Shown: positions 23,642-32,302 of the stretch, piece by piece
Position numbering within the stretch: position 1 is the stretch's first letter
Layout: each line of letters opens with the position of its first letter
Source of the DNA: Flavonifractor sp. An306
Lineage (GTDB): Bacteria; Bacillota; Clostridia; Oscillospirales; Oscillospiraceae
Length of the DNA stretch: 43,031 bases
Direction of reading: 5' to 3'
Assembly: GCF_002159455.1 (NCBI RefSeq)
Contig: NZ_NFIQ01000032.1
Coordinates: 1-43,031, forward strand
Notes under the pieces: generated by a model
Databases searched by the model: none
Seen by the model: only the letters and a program-made list of their open reading frames with translations
What the model was told of the DNA's origin: nothing
Position numbers and translations under genes: made by a program

Positions 23642-25033
23642 TTACTTGATGTCGTTGTTGGTCTTGCCGGCGCGGAACTGAGACACATCGGCGGTCTTGT
23701 TCTCCTCCTTGTACAGGCCGGGCACGGCGGCGTACAGGGCGGCGCAGGACACCAGGTCCTTCTTCCAGGTGATCTCGTTGGGAGCGTGCGCCTGGCTCTC
23801 GGCGCCGGGGCCGAAGCCCACGCAGGGGATGCCGTAGCGGCCCTGGATGGCCACGCCGTTGGTGGAGAAGGTCCACTTGTCGATCAGAGGACGGTTGCGC
23901 AGGTGCATGGCGCCGTCGGGCCCGATGCGCTTCTCGCCGAACAGGGCGTGGTGGGCGTCCACCAGAGCCTGCACGTGGGCGGCGTTCTCCTTGTTGATCC
24001 AGGTGGGGAAGTAGGCCTCGGTCTCGTACACCTCGCCGGTCCAGGAGGGACGGTCGTACATGTACATGGACACCTTCACGTCGTCGCCGTACTTCTTCAC
24101 GTTGGGCAGGTTGCGGATCTCCTCCAGGCAGGAATCCCAAGTCTCGCCGGCGGTCATGCGGCGGTCGATGGAGATGGAGCAGGAATCGGCCACAGCGCAG
24201 CGGCTGGGAGAGGTGTAGAAGATCTGGCTGGTGGTGCAGGTGCCGCGGCCCAGGAAACGGGCGTCCTCATAGTGCTCGGGGTTGTACTTGGGGTTGAGCA
24301 TCTTGACCAGACCCTTGATCTCGGTGGAGTCGGCGTCGTCGTTCTCGTTCAGGGCGCGCACGTCCTGGAGAATGTCGGCCATCTTGTAGATGGCGTTGTC
24401 GCCGCGCTCGGGAGCGGAGCCGTGGCAGGACACGCCCTTCACGTCCACCCGGATCTCCATACGGCCGCGGTGGCCGCGGTAGATGCCGCCGTCGGTGGGC
24501 TCGGTGGAGATGACGAACTCAACCTGCTCCTTCTTGATGCCCTTGGCGGGGAAGAACTTGTTGACAATGTACTGCCAGCACATGCCGTCGCAGTCCTCTT
24601 CCTGCACGGAGCCCACCACCATGATCTTGTAGCCGTCGGGGATCAGGCCCAGCTCCTTCATGATCTTGGTGCCGTACACGGCGGAAGCCATGCCGCCCTC
24701 CTGGTCGGAGCCGCCGCGGCCGTAGATGACCTCGTCGTCCTCATAGCCCTTGTAGGGGTCGTGGGTCCAGTTGTTGATGTTGCCGATGCCCACGGTGTCG
24801 ATGTGGGAGTCGATGGCGATGATCTTGTCGCCCTGGCCCATCCAGCCGATGATGTTGCCCAGGCCGTCCACTTCCACCTCATCGTAGCCCAGCTTCTCCA
24901 TCTCGGCCTTGATGCAGGCGACCACTTCCTTCTCCTCGCAGCTCTCGCTGGGATGGGAGATCATGTCCCGCAGGAAGCGGGTCATGTCGGCCTTGTAGCC
25001 TTCGGCGGCGGCTTTGATCTTCTCAAAATCCAT
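23642..25033 (-). CDS. ygeY: YgeY-type M20 metallohydrolase
   Basis: A 463-residue M20/ArgE/DapE-type di-metal hydrolase that cleaves an amide or peptide-like bond. Metal and catalytic motifs are visible: [21 protein letters not shown] and the Glu pair in [10 protein letters not shown], with a dimerisation domain in the middle ([14 protein letters not shown]). The ATG at 25033 is chosen since GGAGGT lies 7 nt before it; an in-frame TTG at 25048 precedes the ribosome site. Located between the ygeX and ygeW genes, it is expected to supply diaminopropionate to YgeX from a carbamoyl or related precursor, as proposed for homologous urate clusters. Confidence 0.93.
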   Translation of the reverse strand: MDFEKIKAAAEGYKADMTRFLRDMISHPSESCEEKEVVACIKAEMEKLGYDEVEVDGLGNIIGWMGQGDKIIAIDSHIDTVGIGNINNWTHDPYKGYEDDEVIYGRGGSDQEGGMASAVYGTKIMKELGLIPDGYKIMVVGSVQEEDCDGMCWQYIVNKFFPAKGIKKEQVEFVISTEPTDGGIYRGHRGRMEIRVDVKGVSCHGSAPERGDNAIYKMADILQDVRALNENDDADSTEIKGLVKMLNPKYNPEHYEDARFLGRGTCTTSQIFYTSPSRCAVADSCSISIDRRMTAGETWDSCLEEIRNLPNVKKYGDDVKVSMYMYDRPSWTGEVYETEAYFPTWINKENAAHVQALVDAHHALFGEKRIGPDGAMHLRNRPLIDKWTFSTNGVAIQGRYGIPCVGFGPGAESQAHAPNEITWKKDLVSCAALYAAVPGLYKEENKTADVSQFRAGKTNNDIK

Positions 25034-25092
25034 GTCAGTGACCTCCAAATCTTAGTTTTTCCTTTTCTTCATCCCAAATGGGTCTTGCTTAC

Positions 25093-26331
25093 TTACTGAT
25101 AGGGGTGCTGGGGGGTGTCGGTGGTGGGATACTCGCCGTCCCAGATCACCCGGCGGAACTTCAGGGGATCGGTGTTGCCCTCGGTGGAGAACATCAGCAC
25201 CTGGCTGAACCGGTCCAGCTCCAGAGCCTCCCGCAGCTCCTTATAGGTGTCGTCGCACATGATGGCGTCCAGAGCGCCCATGCCCACCGCGCCGGACTCG
25301 CCGGAGATCACGGTGGGGTCGCCCTTAACAGGCACGCCCAGCATCCGCATGCCCTTGGCGCTCACCCAGTCGGGGCAGGACAGGAAGGCGGACACATGGT
25401 TGCGCAGGATATCCCAGGAGATGGTGTTGGGCTCGCCGCAGGCGAGGCCGGCCATAATGGTCTGCAGGTCGCCGGTGACGATGCGGGGGGAGCCGTCCCC
25501 GGCCAGCGCGCCCTGGTACAGGCAGTCGGCGGCCCGGGCCTCCATCACCACGAACTTGGGAGGATCGTTGGGGAACAGGTTGGCGAAGTAGCCCACCACG
25601 GCGCCGGCCAGGGAGCCCACGCCGGCCTGCACGAACACGTGGGTGGGCCGGTTCACGCCGCACTGGCGCAGCTGCTCGGCGGCCTCGTTGGCCATGGTGC
25701 CGTAGCCCTGCATGATCCAGGAGGGGATCTCCTCATAGCCGTCCCAGGCGGTGTCCTGCACGATCACGCCGTGCTCGGTCTGCTCGGCCTCGGCGGCGGC
25801 CATACGCACGCAGTCGTCGTAGTTGACCTCCTCGATGGTGACCTTGGCGCCCTCCTTGGCGATGTTGTCAAAGCGGGACTTGGCGCTGCCCTTGGGCATA
25901 TGTACCACGGCCTTCTGGCCCAGCTTGTTGGCCGCCCACGCCACGCCCCGGCCATGGTTGCCGTCGGTGGCGGTGAAGAAGGTGGCCTGGCCGAACTCCT
26001 TGCGGAAGGCCTCGCTAGTCAGATAGTCGTAAGTCATCTCAGACACGTCCCGGCCCATCTCGCTGGCGATGTACCGGGCCATGGCGAAGGAGCCGCCCAG
26101 TACCTTGAACGCGTTCAGGCCGAAGCGGTAGGACTCATCCTTGACGAAAAGGCCGCCCAGGCCCAGGTACTTGGCCATGCCCTCCAGCTGGGCCAGAGGA
26201 GTGATGGAGTACTGGGGGAAGGAGCTGTGGAAGAACCGGGCCTTGGCCACGTTGGAGAGCGACATCACACTCAGCTGCTTGTCGTCGCTCTTAGGCATCT
26301 TGTTCAGGACCCATTTGATCTGGTCTTTCAT
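25093..26331 (-). CDS. ygeX: 2,3-diaminopropionate ammonia-lyase
   Basis: A 412-residue fold-type-II PLP enzyme that splits 2,3-diaminopropionate to pyruvate and two ammonia through 2-aminoacrylate. The PLP lysine is Lys 76 in FGLNAFKVLGG (Lys 77 in E. coli), the substrate-side segment is ATDGNHGRGVAWAA, and the phosphate-binding Gly loop is QAGVGSLAGAV. The start is ATG 26331 (a TTG directly before it is also possible; GGAGG is 7 nt from that TTG and 10 nt from the ATG). It is the first gene of its operon, behind a strong promoter and two copies of the AT-rich quasi-palindrome. Its enamine product fits with RidA encoded 10 kb away. Confidence 0.95.
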   Translation of the reverse strand: MKDQIKWVLNKMPKSDDKQLSVMSLSNVAKARFFHSSFPQYSITPLAQLEGMAKYLGLGGLFVKDESYRFGLNAFKVLGGSFAMARYIASEMGRDVSEMTYDYLTSEAFRKEFGQATFFTATDGNHGRGVAWAANKLGQKAVVHMPKGSAKSRFDNIAKEGAKVTIEEVNYDDCVRMAAAEAEQTEHGVIVQDTAWDGYEEIPSWIMQGYGTMANEAAEQLRQCGVNRPTHVFVQAGVGSLAGAVVGYFANLFPNDPPKFVVMEARAADCLYQGALAGDGSPRIVTGDLQTIMAGLACGEPNTISWDILRNHVSAFLSCPDWVSAKGMRMLGVPVKGDPTVISGESGAVGMGALDAIMCDDTYKELREALELDRFSQVLMFSTEGNTDPLKFRRVIWDGEYPTTDTPQHPYQ

Positions 26332-26392
26332 CAATCTGTCGCCTCCAAAATGTTTTTGAAGCCTGCATATTTTTCAGCTTATTTCTGACACA

Positions 26393-26420
26393 ATCATACC
26401 ACGTGTGGAGCAGATGTCAA
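26393..26420 (-). promoter_or_regulatory. Sigma-A promoter of ygeX-ygeY-ygeW-arcC
   Basis: On the minus strand TTGACA (26415-26420), 16-bp spacer, TATGAT (26393-26398) preceded by TGG (extended -10). The leader to ygeX is about 55 nt. Confidence 0.8.
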
Positions 26421-26429
26421 GAGGGAAAA

Positions 26430-26464
26430 CTAAAAAATTTCATGTAAAGCTAAAAATTTTTTTG
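26430..26464. promoter_or_regulatory. Two AT-rich quasi-palindrome copies upstream of the ygeX promoter
   Basis: CTAAAAAATTT (26430-26440) and CTAAAAATTTTTTTG (26450-26464) begin exactly 20 bp apart, about two helical turns, just upstream of the -35 (around -51 and -71). The same motif occurs at 33914-33928 and 36050-36063. A site for the YheO-type regulator at 34018 is proposed. Confidence 0.45.
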
Positions 26465-26524
26465 GTAGGGCAAAAACCATGGGATATCAATGGCTCCGCC
26501 CTTTCGCGCTTTACAGTGAAGTGA

Positions 26525-26574
26525 GAAAAAAGGGGCCCTGGTACAGCGCGGCCGCAGCCGCCGGACCAGGGCCC
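26525..26574 (-). terminator. Terminator of the ssnA-ygfK-xdhD operon
   Basis: GGGCCCTGGT (26533-26542) pairs with ACCAGGGCCC (26565-26574); the 22-nt loop is GC-rich and may fold further. On the minus strand seven T follow the stem. Confidence 0.88.
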
Positions 26575-26618
26575 TGGGGAGGGCCGTCCGGCCTTCGCAA
26601 GGGGAGGGTAAATGGGGG

Positions 26619-29201
26619 TTATTTTTTCTTGTTGTAGAAGGTATCCTCCATGGGCAGGGAGGTGCGCAGGATGTGATCCCGGGCGTAGTAGGCCCCCTGC
26701 ACCGCCGGGGCGGTGGGGATGGTGGCGATCTCGCCGATGCCCTTGGCGCCATAGGCGAAGGGGAGCAGCTCCTCCTTCTCCACATAGATGGCGTGGATGT
26801 CGGGGATCTGGTCGGCCCGCATCAGGCCCAGGGTGCCGAACTTCACCTGAGGCACGCAGTCCTTCAGGGTAAACTTTTCCGTCAGGGCATAGCCCAGACC
26901 CATGAGCACGCCGCCCTCAATCTGGCCCTGGATGGAGATGGGGTTGACCACCTTGCCCGAGTCGTGGGCGGCCCACACCTCTTTTACTTTGCCCTCATCG
27001 TCCAGGATCACCACATGGGTGGCGAAGCCGTAGGCGATATGGCTCTTGGGGTTGGGTACGTCGGCGCCCAGCTTGTCGGTGGGGTCGAAGAACTCGGCAA
27101 AGTACTCCTTGCCCTCCAGCTGGGTCAGGTCGCCGCCCGCGGCGTCCAGGTCCTTTTTCACATCCTCGCACACCATGCGCACAGCCTCGCCGGTAATGAG
27201 AGTCTGGCGGGAGCCGGAGGTGGTGCCCGAGTCGGGGGCCAGCTCAGAGTTGGCTCCCATGCATTTCAGCTTTTCCTTGGGCAGGCCCAGGGTCTGGGCC
27301 ATGACCTGCACAAAGACGGTGAAGCAGCCCTGGCCGATGTCGGAGGCGGCGGAGTACAGCTCCACCTTGCCGTCCCGGATGATCACCTTGGCCCGGCCCT
27401 TGTCGGGCAGGCCCACGCCTACGCCGGAGTTCTTCATGGCGCAGGCAATGCCGGCGTGGTCCATGTTGGCCTCATATACGTCCTTGACGGCCAGCAGGGT
27501 CTCCTTCAGGGCGGTGGAGCAGTCAGCGATCTGCCCGTTGGGCAGCACCTTGCCCGGCTCGATGGCGTTGCGGTAGCGGATCTCCCAGGGGGAGATGCCC
27601 ACCTTCTCGGCCAGCAGGTTAATGTTGGACTCCAGGGCAAACTCGCTCTGGCACACGCCGAAGCCCCGGAAGGCGCCGGCGGGGGGATTGTTGGTGTAGT
27701 AGCCAAAGCCCCGGATGTCGGTATTCTGGTAGCAGTAGGGACCCACCGAGTGGGTGCAGGCCCGCTCCAGCACCGGGCCGCACAGGGAGGCGTAGGCGCC
27801 GGTGTCGAAGTAGATCTCGCAGTCCAGGCCGGTAAAGATGCCGTTTTCGTCGCAGCCCAGGGTGAAGGTACCCTCCATATAGTGGCGCTTGGGGTGGAAA
27901 TTGATGGACTCCTGCCGGGTCAGCTTCACCTTCACCGGGCGGTTCACCTTCAGGGCGGCCAGCACCGCCAGATGCTGCACCGACACGTCCTCCTTGCCGC
28001 CGAAGCCGCCGCCCACCAGCTTGTTCTCCACCACGATCCGCTCGGGCTCCCAGCCCAGCATGATGGAGATTTCCTTCCGGGTGTCGTACACGCCCTGGTC
28101 GGAGGTGTACACCTTCACCCCGTCCTTGTAAGGGAAGGCCACCGCGCACTCGGGCTCCAGGAAGGCGTGCTCGGTGAAGGGGGTCTGATACCGCTGGGTG
28201 ACCACGTACTTGGAGTTGGCCAGGGCGGTCTTGGCGTCGCCCCGGGTGACGTGGCGGGACTGGCACAGGTTGCCCTTGGAGTGGACCAGGGGGGCGTTCT
28301 CCGCCATGGCCTCCTGGATGGTGCGCACCGGCTCCAGAGGCTCGTAGTCGATCTTCACCAGTTTTTTGGCCTCCCGGAGAATATCCTCGTTTTCCGCCAC
28401 CACCATGCAGATGGCGTCCCCCACGCAGCGGGTGACGGCCCCCTTGGCGATGAACACGTCCCAGTCCTGCTGCAGGTGGCCCACCTTGTTGTGGGGCACG
28501 TCGTCGGCGGTGAGGACGGCCAGCACGCCGGGCATGGCCAGGGCCTCAGAGGCGTCAATGTTCAGGATCCTGGCCCGGGGATACTGGGAGCGGATGGCCG
28601 AGCCGTGGACCATGCCCTCCATCTCCACGTCGTCACAGTACTCGCCGGTGCCCAGCACCTTCTCCCGTACGTCGGTGCGGAAGGCCCGGTCGCCCACCTG
28701 GTAGCGGTCGCCCCCCTCCAGAGCGGGGTCAATCTTCTCGTCTCCCCGAAGGATGGCGGCGGCCAGGGAGATGCCCTCGATGATCTTCTTGTACCCGGTG
28801 CAGCGGCACACGTTGCCCCGGATGGCCTTTTTGATCTCACCCTCAGAGGGGTTGGGGTTCTGGTCAATGAGGGCCTTGCCCGCCATTACCATGCCGGGGA
28901 TGCAGAAGCCGCACTGCACCGCCCCCACCGAGCCGAAGGCGTACACAAAGGCCTCCTGCTCGTCATAGCTCAGGCCCTCCACGGTGAGGATGGTCTTGCC
29001 CACCGCCTTCTTGGTGGTGAGGATGCAGGAGCGGACGGCCTTGCCGTCCACCACAATGGTGCAGGTGCCGCAGGCGCCCTCGCTGCAGCCGTCTTTTACC
29101 GAGGTCAGATGGAGGTCCTCCCGCAGATAGCGCAGCAGGGGTTTGTCCTCCTGGGTGGTACGCAGGACGCCGTTGACAGTAAAGGAATAGCTCTCGCTCA
29201 T
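26619..29201 (-). CDS. xdhD: Selenium-dependent-type xanthine dehydrogenase (XdhD-like), Fe-S plus molybdenum domains
   Basis: An 860-residue molybdenum hydroxylase that should interconvert urate, xanthine or related purines. Residues ~1-155 hold two [2Fe-2S] clusters (CSEGACGTC...C and CGFCIPGM...CRCTGYKK); the molybdopterin part follows from ~170 with GGGFGGKED, PAGAFRGFG and the catalytic GIGE (Glu 824). There is no FAD domain and no separate FAD subunit gene (ygfM) nearby, so electrons must go to or come from another protein, plausibly YgfK. Length and fusion fit the Se-dependent xanthine dehydrogenase family; these carry a labile selenium ligand, not an encoded selenocysteine. Third gene of its operon, 67 bp after ygfK. 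Confidence 0.93.
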   Translation of the reverse strand: MSESYSFTVNGVLRTTQEDKPLLRYLREDLHLTSVKDGCSEGACGTCTIVVDGKAVRSCILTTKKAVGKTILTVEGLSYDEQEAFVYAFGSVGAVQCGFCIPGMVMAGKALIDQNPNPSEGEIKKAIRGNVCRCTGYKKIIEGISLAAAILRGDEKIDPALEGGDRYQVGDRAFRTDVREKVLGTGEYCDDVEMEGMVHGSAIRSQYPRARILNIDASEALAMPGVLAVLTADDVPHNKVGHLQQDWDVFIAKGAVTRCVGDAICMVVAENEDILREAKKLVKIDYEPLEPVRTIQEAMAENAPLVHSKGNLCQSRHVTRGDAKTALANSKYVVTQRYQTPFTEHAFLEPECAVAFPYKDGVKVYTSDQGVYDTRKEISIMLGWEPERIVVENKLVGGGFGGKEDVSVQHLAVLAALKVNRPVKVKLTRQESINFHPKRHYMEGTFTLGCDENGIFTGLDCEIYFDTGAYASLCGPVLERACTHSVGPYCYQNTDIRGFGYYTNNPPAGAFRGFGVCQSEFALESNINLLAEKVGISPWEIRYRNAIEPGKVLPNGQIADCSTALKETLLAVKDVYEANMDHAGIACAMKNSGVGVGLPDKGRAKVIIRDGKVELYSAASDIGQGCFTVFVQVMAQTLGLPKEKLKCMGANSELAPDSGTTSGSRQTLITGEAVRMVCEDVKKDLDAAGGDLTQLEGKEYFAEFFDPTDKLGADVPNPKSHIAYGFATHVVILDDEGKVKEVWAAHDSGKVVNPISIQGQIEGGVLMGLGYALTEKFTLKDCVPQVKFGTLGLMRADQIPDIHAIYVEKEELLPFAYGAKGIGEIATIPTAPAVQGAYYARDHILRTSLPMEDTFYNKKK

Positions 29202-29268
29202 GTGAGGTACCTCTTTTCTGATGCGGGTTCAGCCCGCCGCCCCCAGGGGGCGGCAGGCTTTTGGCCGC

Positions 29269-32265
29269 TTATTTCAGCAGATAGCTGTAGTTGTCGTACA
29301 CCGCGCAGATCAGGCGGCGCAGGGGATCGTACAGGCCGTAGCTCTCGTCGGCCACGTCGTACTCCTTCACCTGGCCGTCCAGACGCACCCGGGTCTTGGT
29401 GCCGTCCAGCTTCAGGAAGCCCTGGTTCTCGCTGTTCTGGAAATCCTCCTCGCTCCAGAACAGGGTGAACTTGTCCTTGTAGGGCCGGGAGTCGTAGGGG
29501 CAGAAGGTGCCGCAGTTGCCGCACTCGTTGCACATGCCGTCCACGTGGATGATCTGCCGCTGGCGCATGCCGGGCACCGCCACCGCCACGTTGGCCCGGT
29601 TGGGGCACACCTCGGTGCAGGTCTCGCACACGGTGGCGCAGCCCAGGCAGCGGATCTCGCTGCTGCTCTTGCAGTCGGCGCACAGGTCGCCCCGCCGGGA
29701 CAGGGGCTTCTGGTAGTCGGGGTTCACGTTCTTGTCCACGTAGGTGTCCACGTCGAAGTTCTCGATGGCCCGGGCGGCCTTGGTGGCGTCGGCAATGGCC
29801 TCCACCACGGTGCCGGGGCCCTTCATGCCGTCGCCGATGACGAACACGTTCTTCACGGAGGACTCCAGGGTGTCGGCGTTCACCACAGCCTTGCCTCGCT
29901 TATCCACTTCCAGACCGTTGGCGGTGTACAGAGCGGTGTCCACCTTCTCGCCCACGGCGGTGATCACGGTGTCGGCGGGCACCTCAGCCACCTTGCCGGT
30001 GTCCACCGGGGACCGGCGGCCGGAGGCGTCGGGGGCGCCCAGCTCCATCACGTGGCAGGTGAGCACGCCGTCCTTCACCCCCACGGGAGCCAGCAGTTCC
30101 TTGAACTCCACGCCGTCCTCCAGGGCAAACTCCAGCTCCTCCTGGTCGGCGGGCATGTAGCGCTTGGTGCGGCGGTAGACCAGGGACACGCTCTCCACGC
30201 CGGGGATACGCTTGGCGGCCCGGGCGGCGTCCATGGCGGTGTTGCCGCCGCCGATGACCACCACGTGCTTGCCCAGGTTCAGGCTGCCGGGGTTCTTTTT
30301 GGCGTTCTCCAGGAACTCAATGACGTTCATCTCCTGGCCGTACTCCAGTCCGGCGCTGCCCTTCTCCCAGGCGCCGGTGGCCAGGATCACATGGGTGTAG
30401 CCCTTGCTGAAGAGCTCCTGCACGTCCTTGACCTCGGTGTTCAGCTCCACCTTCACGCCCATGGCGTTCATCAGCTTGACATCGTTGTCAATGGCCTCAT
30501 CGCTGATGCGGAAGGCGGGGATCACGTGGCGGACGATGCCGCCCAGAGAGTCCTTGCGCTCAAATACGGTGACGTCCACGCCGGAGCGGCCCAGGAAGTA
30601 GGCGGCGGACATACCGGCGGGGCCGCCGCCGATGACGGCCACCTTCTTGCCAGCCACGGGAGCGCCAGGCTTCAGCTTGGGCAGCAGGGCGTCAAACCCG
30701 CCCTCGGCGGCCTTCAGCTTCTGGGTGCGGATATACACGCTCTCCTCATAGGCGTTGCGCATACACTTGTCCTGGCAGCGGTGGGAGCAGATGGTGCCGG
30801 TGATGAAGGGCAGGGCGTTGCGGTGGGTGATGATCTCCAGGGCCTCCTCAAACTTGCCGGCGTTCACCCGCATCAGGTAGGCGGGGATGTCCTGCTCAAT
30901 GGGGCAGCCGTTGCGGCAGGGGGCGGAGAAGCAGTCGATGAGGGGGACCTTCTTGTCGGTCTTGCGGCTGGGGATGGGCTTCATGGGCTTCTGGTAGTGG
31001 TTATCAGAGGCAAAGGCGGTGACCATGCCCTCCACCTTGGCGGGGTCCACCCCGGCCCAGGGGCCGTAGTCAATGTCCATCAGCAGGTTGCCGATCTGGC
31101 TGAACCGCTGGTAGCCGCCGGACTTGAGGACGGTGGTGGCCATGGTGATGGGCCAGATGCCCGCGTTGAACAGGTCCTTGATGTTGTAGTAGTCGGCGCC
31201 GCCGGAGTAAGAGATGCGCAGCTTGCCGCCGAATTCCTTGGCCAGCTTGCCCGCCAGGGACAGGGACAGGGGGTACAGGGAGCGGCCGGACATGTACATC
31301 TCCTCGCTGGGCAGCTCTCCGGCCTTCACGTCCACGGGGAAGGTGTTGGTCAGCTTCACGCCGAACTCCAGACCCCGCTCGGCGGTCAGCTTCATCAGCC
31401 GCTGGAACATGGGCACCGCGTCGGCCCACTGCAGATCCTCCACAAAGTGGTGGTCGTCAAAGGCGATGTAGTCAAAGCCCAGGCCGTCCAGGGTCTTGCG
31501 GGCGAACTCATAGCCCAGCAGGGTGGGGTTGCACTTGACGTAGGTGTTCAGGTTCTTCTCGGTGATGAGGTAGGTGGCGATGCGCTCGATCTCGTCGGGG
31601 GGGCAGCCGTGGAGGGTGGACTCGGTGATGGAGTTGGAGACCTTGGGGGAGATGCCCTTCACGTAGTCGGCGTCCACGTTCTGGAACTTGTCCAGGTTGT
31701 TCAGGGCCCAGTCCATGCACTCCTGCCACACGGCGCTGCCGGAGGCGTCCTTCATGCCCTCGATATACTTGTCGATCTTCTCACTCTGGATGCCCTTCAG
31801 GTCGTAGCCCACGCTCATGTTGAACACGAAGCCGTCGGGGTCGCCCAGGCCCAGCTCCTTGGCCAGCAGCTTGCAGGCGAACCAGCCCTTCACGTACTCG
31901 TCAAAGGCCTGGGGCACGTACAGCTCGGTGGACCACTCGCAGTTGTAGCACTCGTCCTCGGCGGTGATGCAGGGCTTGGCCACGCACTTGGAGAGCTCGT
32001 CGCCGTCCATGATCTGCACCGTCTTGAGCTCAAAGAACCGGGAACCGGCGGCGTAGGCGGCCACCAGGTTCTGGGCCAGCTGGGTGTGGGGACCGGCGGC
32101 GGGGCCGTAGGGGGACTCGATCTTCTCCTTGAACATGGGCAGGGCCTTGCCGTTGTCGTGGCGCACCAGCTTGGACACGCCGAAGATGGAGCCCTGGCTC
32201 TTGTACTCGGACAGGATCCAGTTCATCAGGTTGGAAAAGGGGATGGGGCGCATAATGTCGCTCAT
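29269..32265 (-). CDS. ygfK: YgfK: multi-domain flavin/iron-sulfur oxidoreductase (putative selenate reductase subunit)
   Basis: A 998-residue cytoplasmic redox protein. Residues ~1-430 resemble a dihydroorotate-dehydrogenase-like flavin domain (a PreA-like TIM barrel). From ~445 follows a GltD-like half: Cys clusters CFSAPCRNGC (Cys 445, 449, 453) and CSHRCQDKC, an FAD motif VIGGGPAGMSAAYFLG (~545) and an NAD(P)H motif VIGGGNTAMDAARAA. The C-terminus adds CADCKSSS...CLGCATVCETCTEVCP (~860) and CNECGNCGTFCPYDSR (~912), i.e. [4Fe-4S] clusters. It can thus pass electrons from NAD(P)H to a partner; XdhD, in the same operon and lacking FAD, is the obvious one. The old name selenate reductase is not proven function. 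Confidence 0.93.
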   Translation of the reverse strand: MSDIMRPIPFSNLMNWILSEYKSQGSIFGVSKLVRHDNGKALPMFKEKIESPYGPAAGPHTQLAQNLVAAYAAGSRFFELKTVQIMDGDELSKCVAKPCITAEDECYNCEWSTELYVPQAFDEYVKGWFACKLLAKELGLGDPDGFVFNMSVGYDLKGIQSEKIDKYIEGMKDASGSAVWQECMDWALNNLDKFQNVDADYVKGISPKVSNSITESTLHGCPPDEIERIATYLITEKNLNTYVKCNPTLLGYEFARKTLDGLGFDYIAFDDHHFVEDLQWADAVPMFQRLMKLTAERGLEFGVKLTNTFPVDVKAGELPSEEMYMSGRSLYPLSLSLAGKLAKEFGGKLRISYSGGADYYNIKDLFNAGIWPITMATTVLKSGGYQRFSQIGNLLMDIDYGPWAGVDPAKVEGMVTAFASDNHYQKPMKPIPSRKTDKKVPLIDCFSAPCRNGCPIEQDIPAYLMRVNAGKFEEALEIITHRNALPFITGTICSHRCQDKCMRNAYEESVYIRTQKLKAAEGGFDALLPKLKPGAPVAGKKVAVIGGGPAGMSAAYFLGRSGVDVTVFERKDSLGGIVRHVIPAFRISDEAIDNDVKLMNAMGVKVELNTEVKDVQELFSKGYTHVILATGAWEKGSAGLEYGQEMNVIEFLENAKKNPGSLNLGKHVVVIGGGNTAMDAARAAKRIPGVESVSLVYRRTKRYMPADQEELEFALEDGVEFKELLAPVGVKDGVLTCHVMELGAPDASGRRSPVDTGKVAEVPADTVITAVGEKVDTALYTANGLEVDKRGKAVVNADTLESSVKNVFVIGDGMKGPGTVVEAIADATKAARAIENFDVDTYVDKNVNPDYQKPLSRRGDLCADCKSSSEIRCLGCATVCETCTEVCPNRANVAVAVPGMRQRQIIHVDGMCNECGNCGTFCPYDSRPYKDKFTLFWSEEDFQNSENQGFLKLDGTKTRVRLDGQVKEYDVADESYGLYDPLRRLICAVYDNYSYLLK

Positions 32266-32302
32266 ACGATTCGACCTCCAAATTTGATCAGATGAATAGA
32301 TA

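Noticed and set aside
23622-23648. AAGTAATT/AATTACTT hairpin at the ygeY stop
   Set aside because: Only 8 AT-rich pairs without U-tract; too weak to call a terminator.
21307-29468. Very long plus-strand frames antisense to arcC, ygeW, ygeY, ygeX and xdhD
   Set aside because: Composition (Gly/His/Leu/Val repeats) is that of a shadow frame; all overlap genes with intact catalytic motifs.
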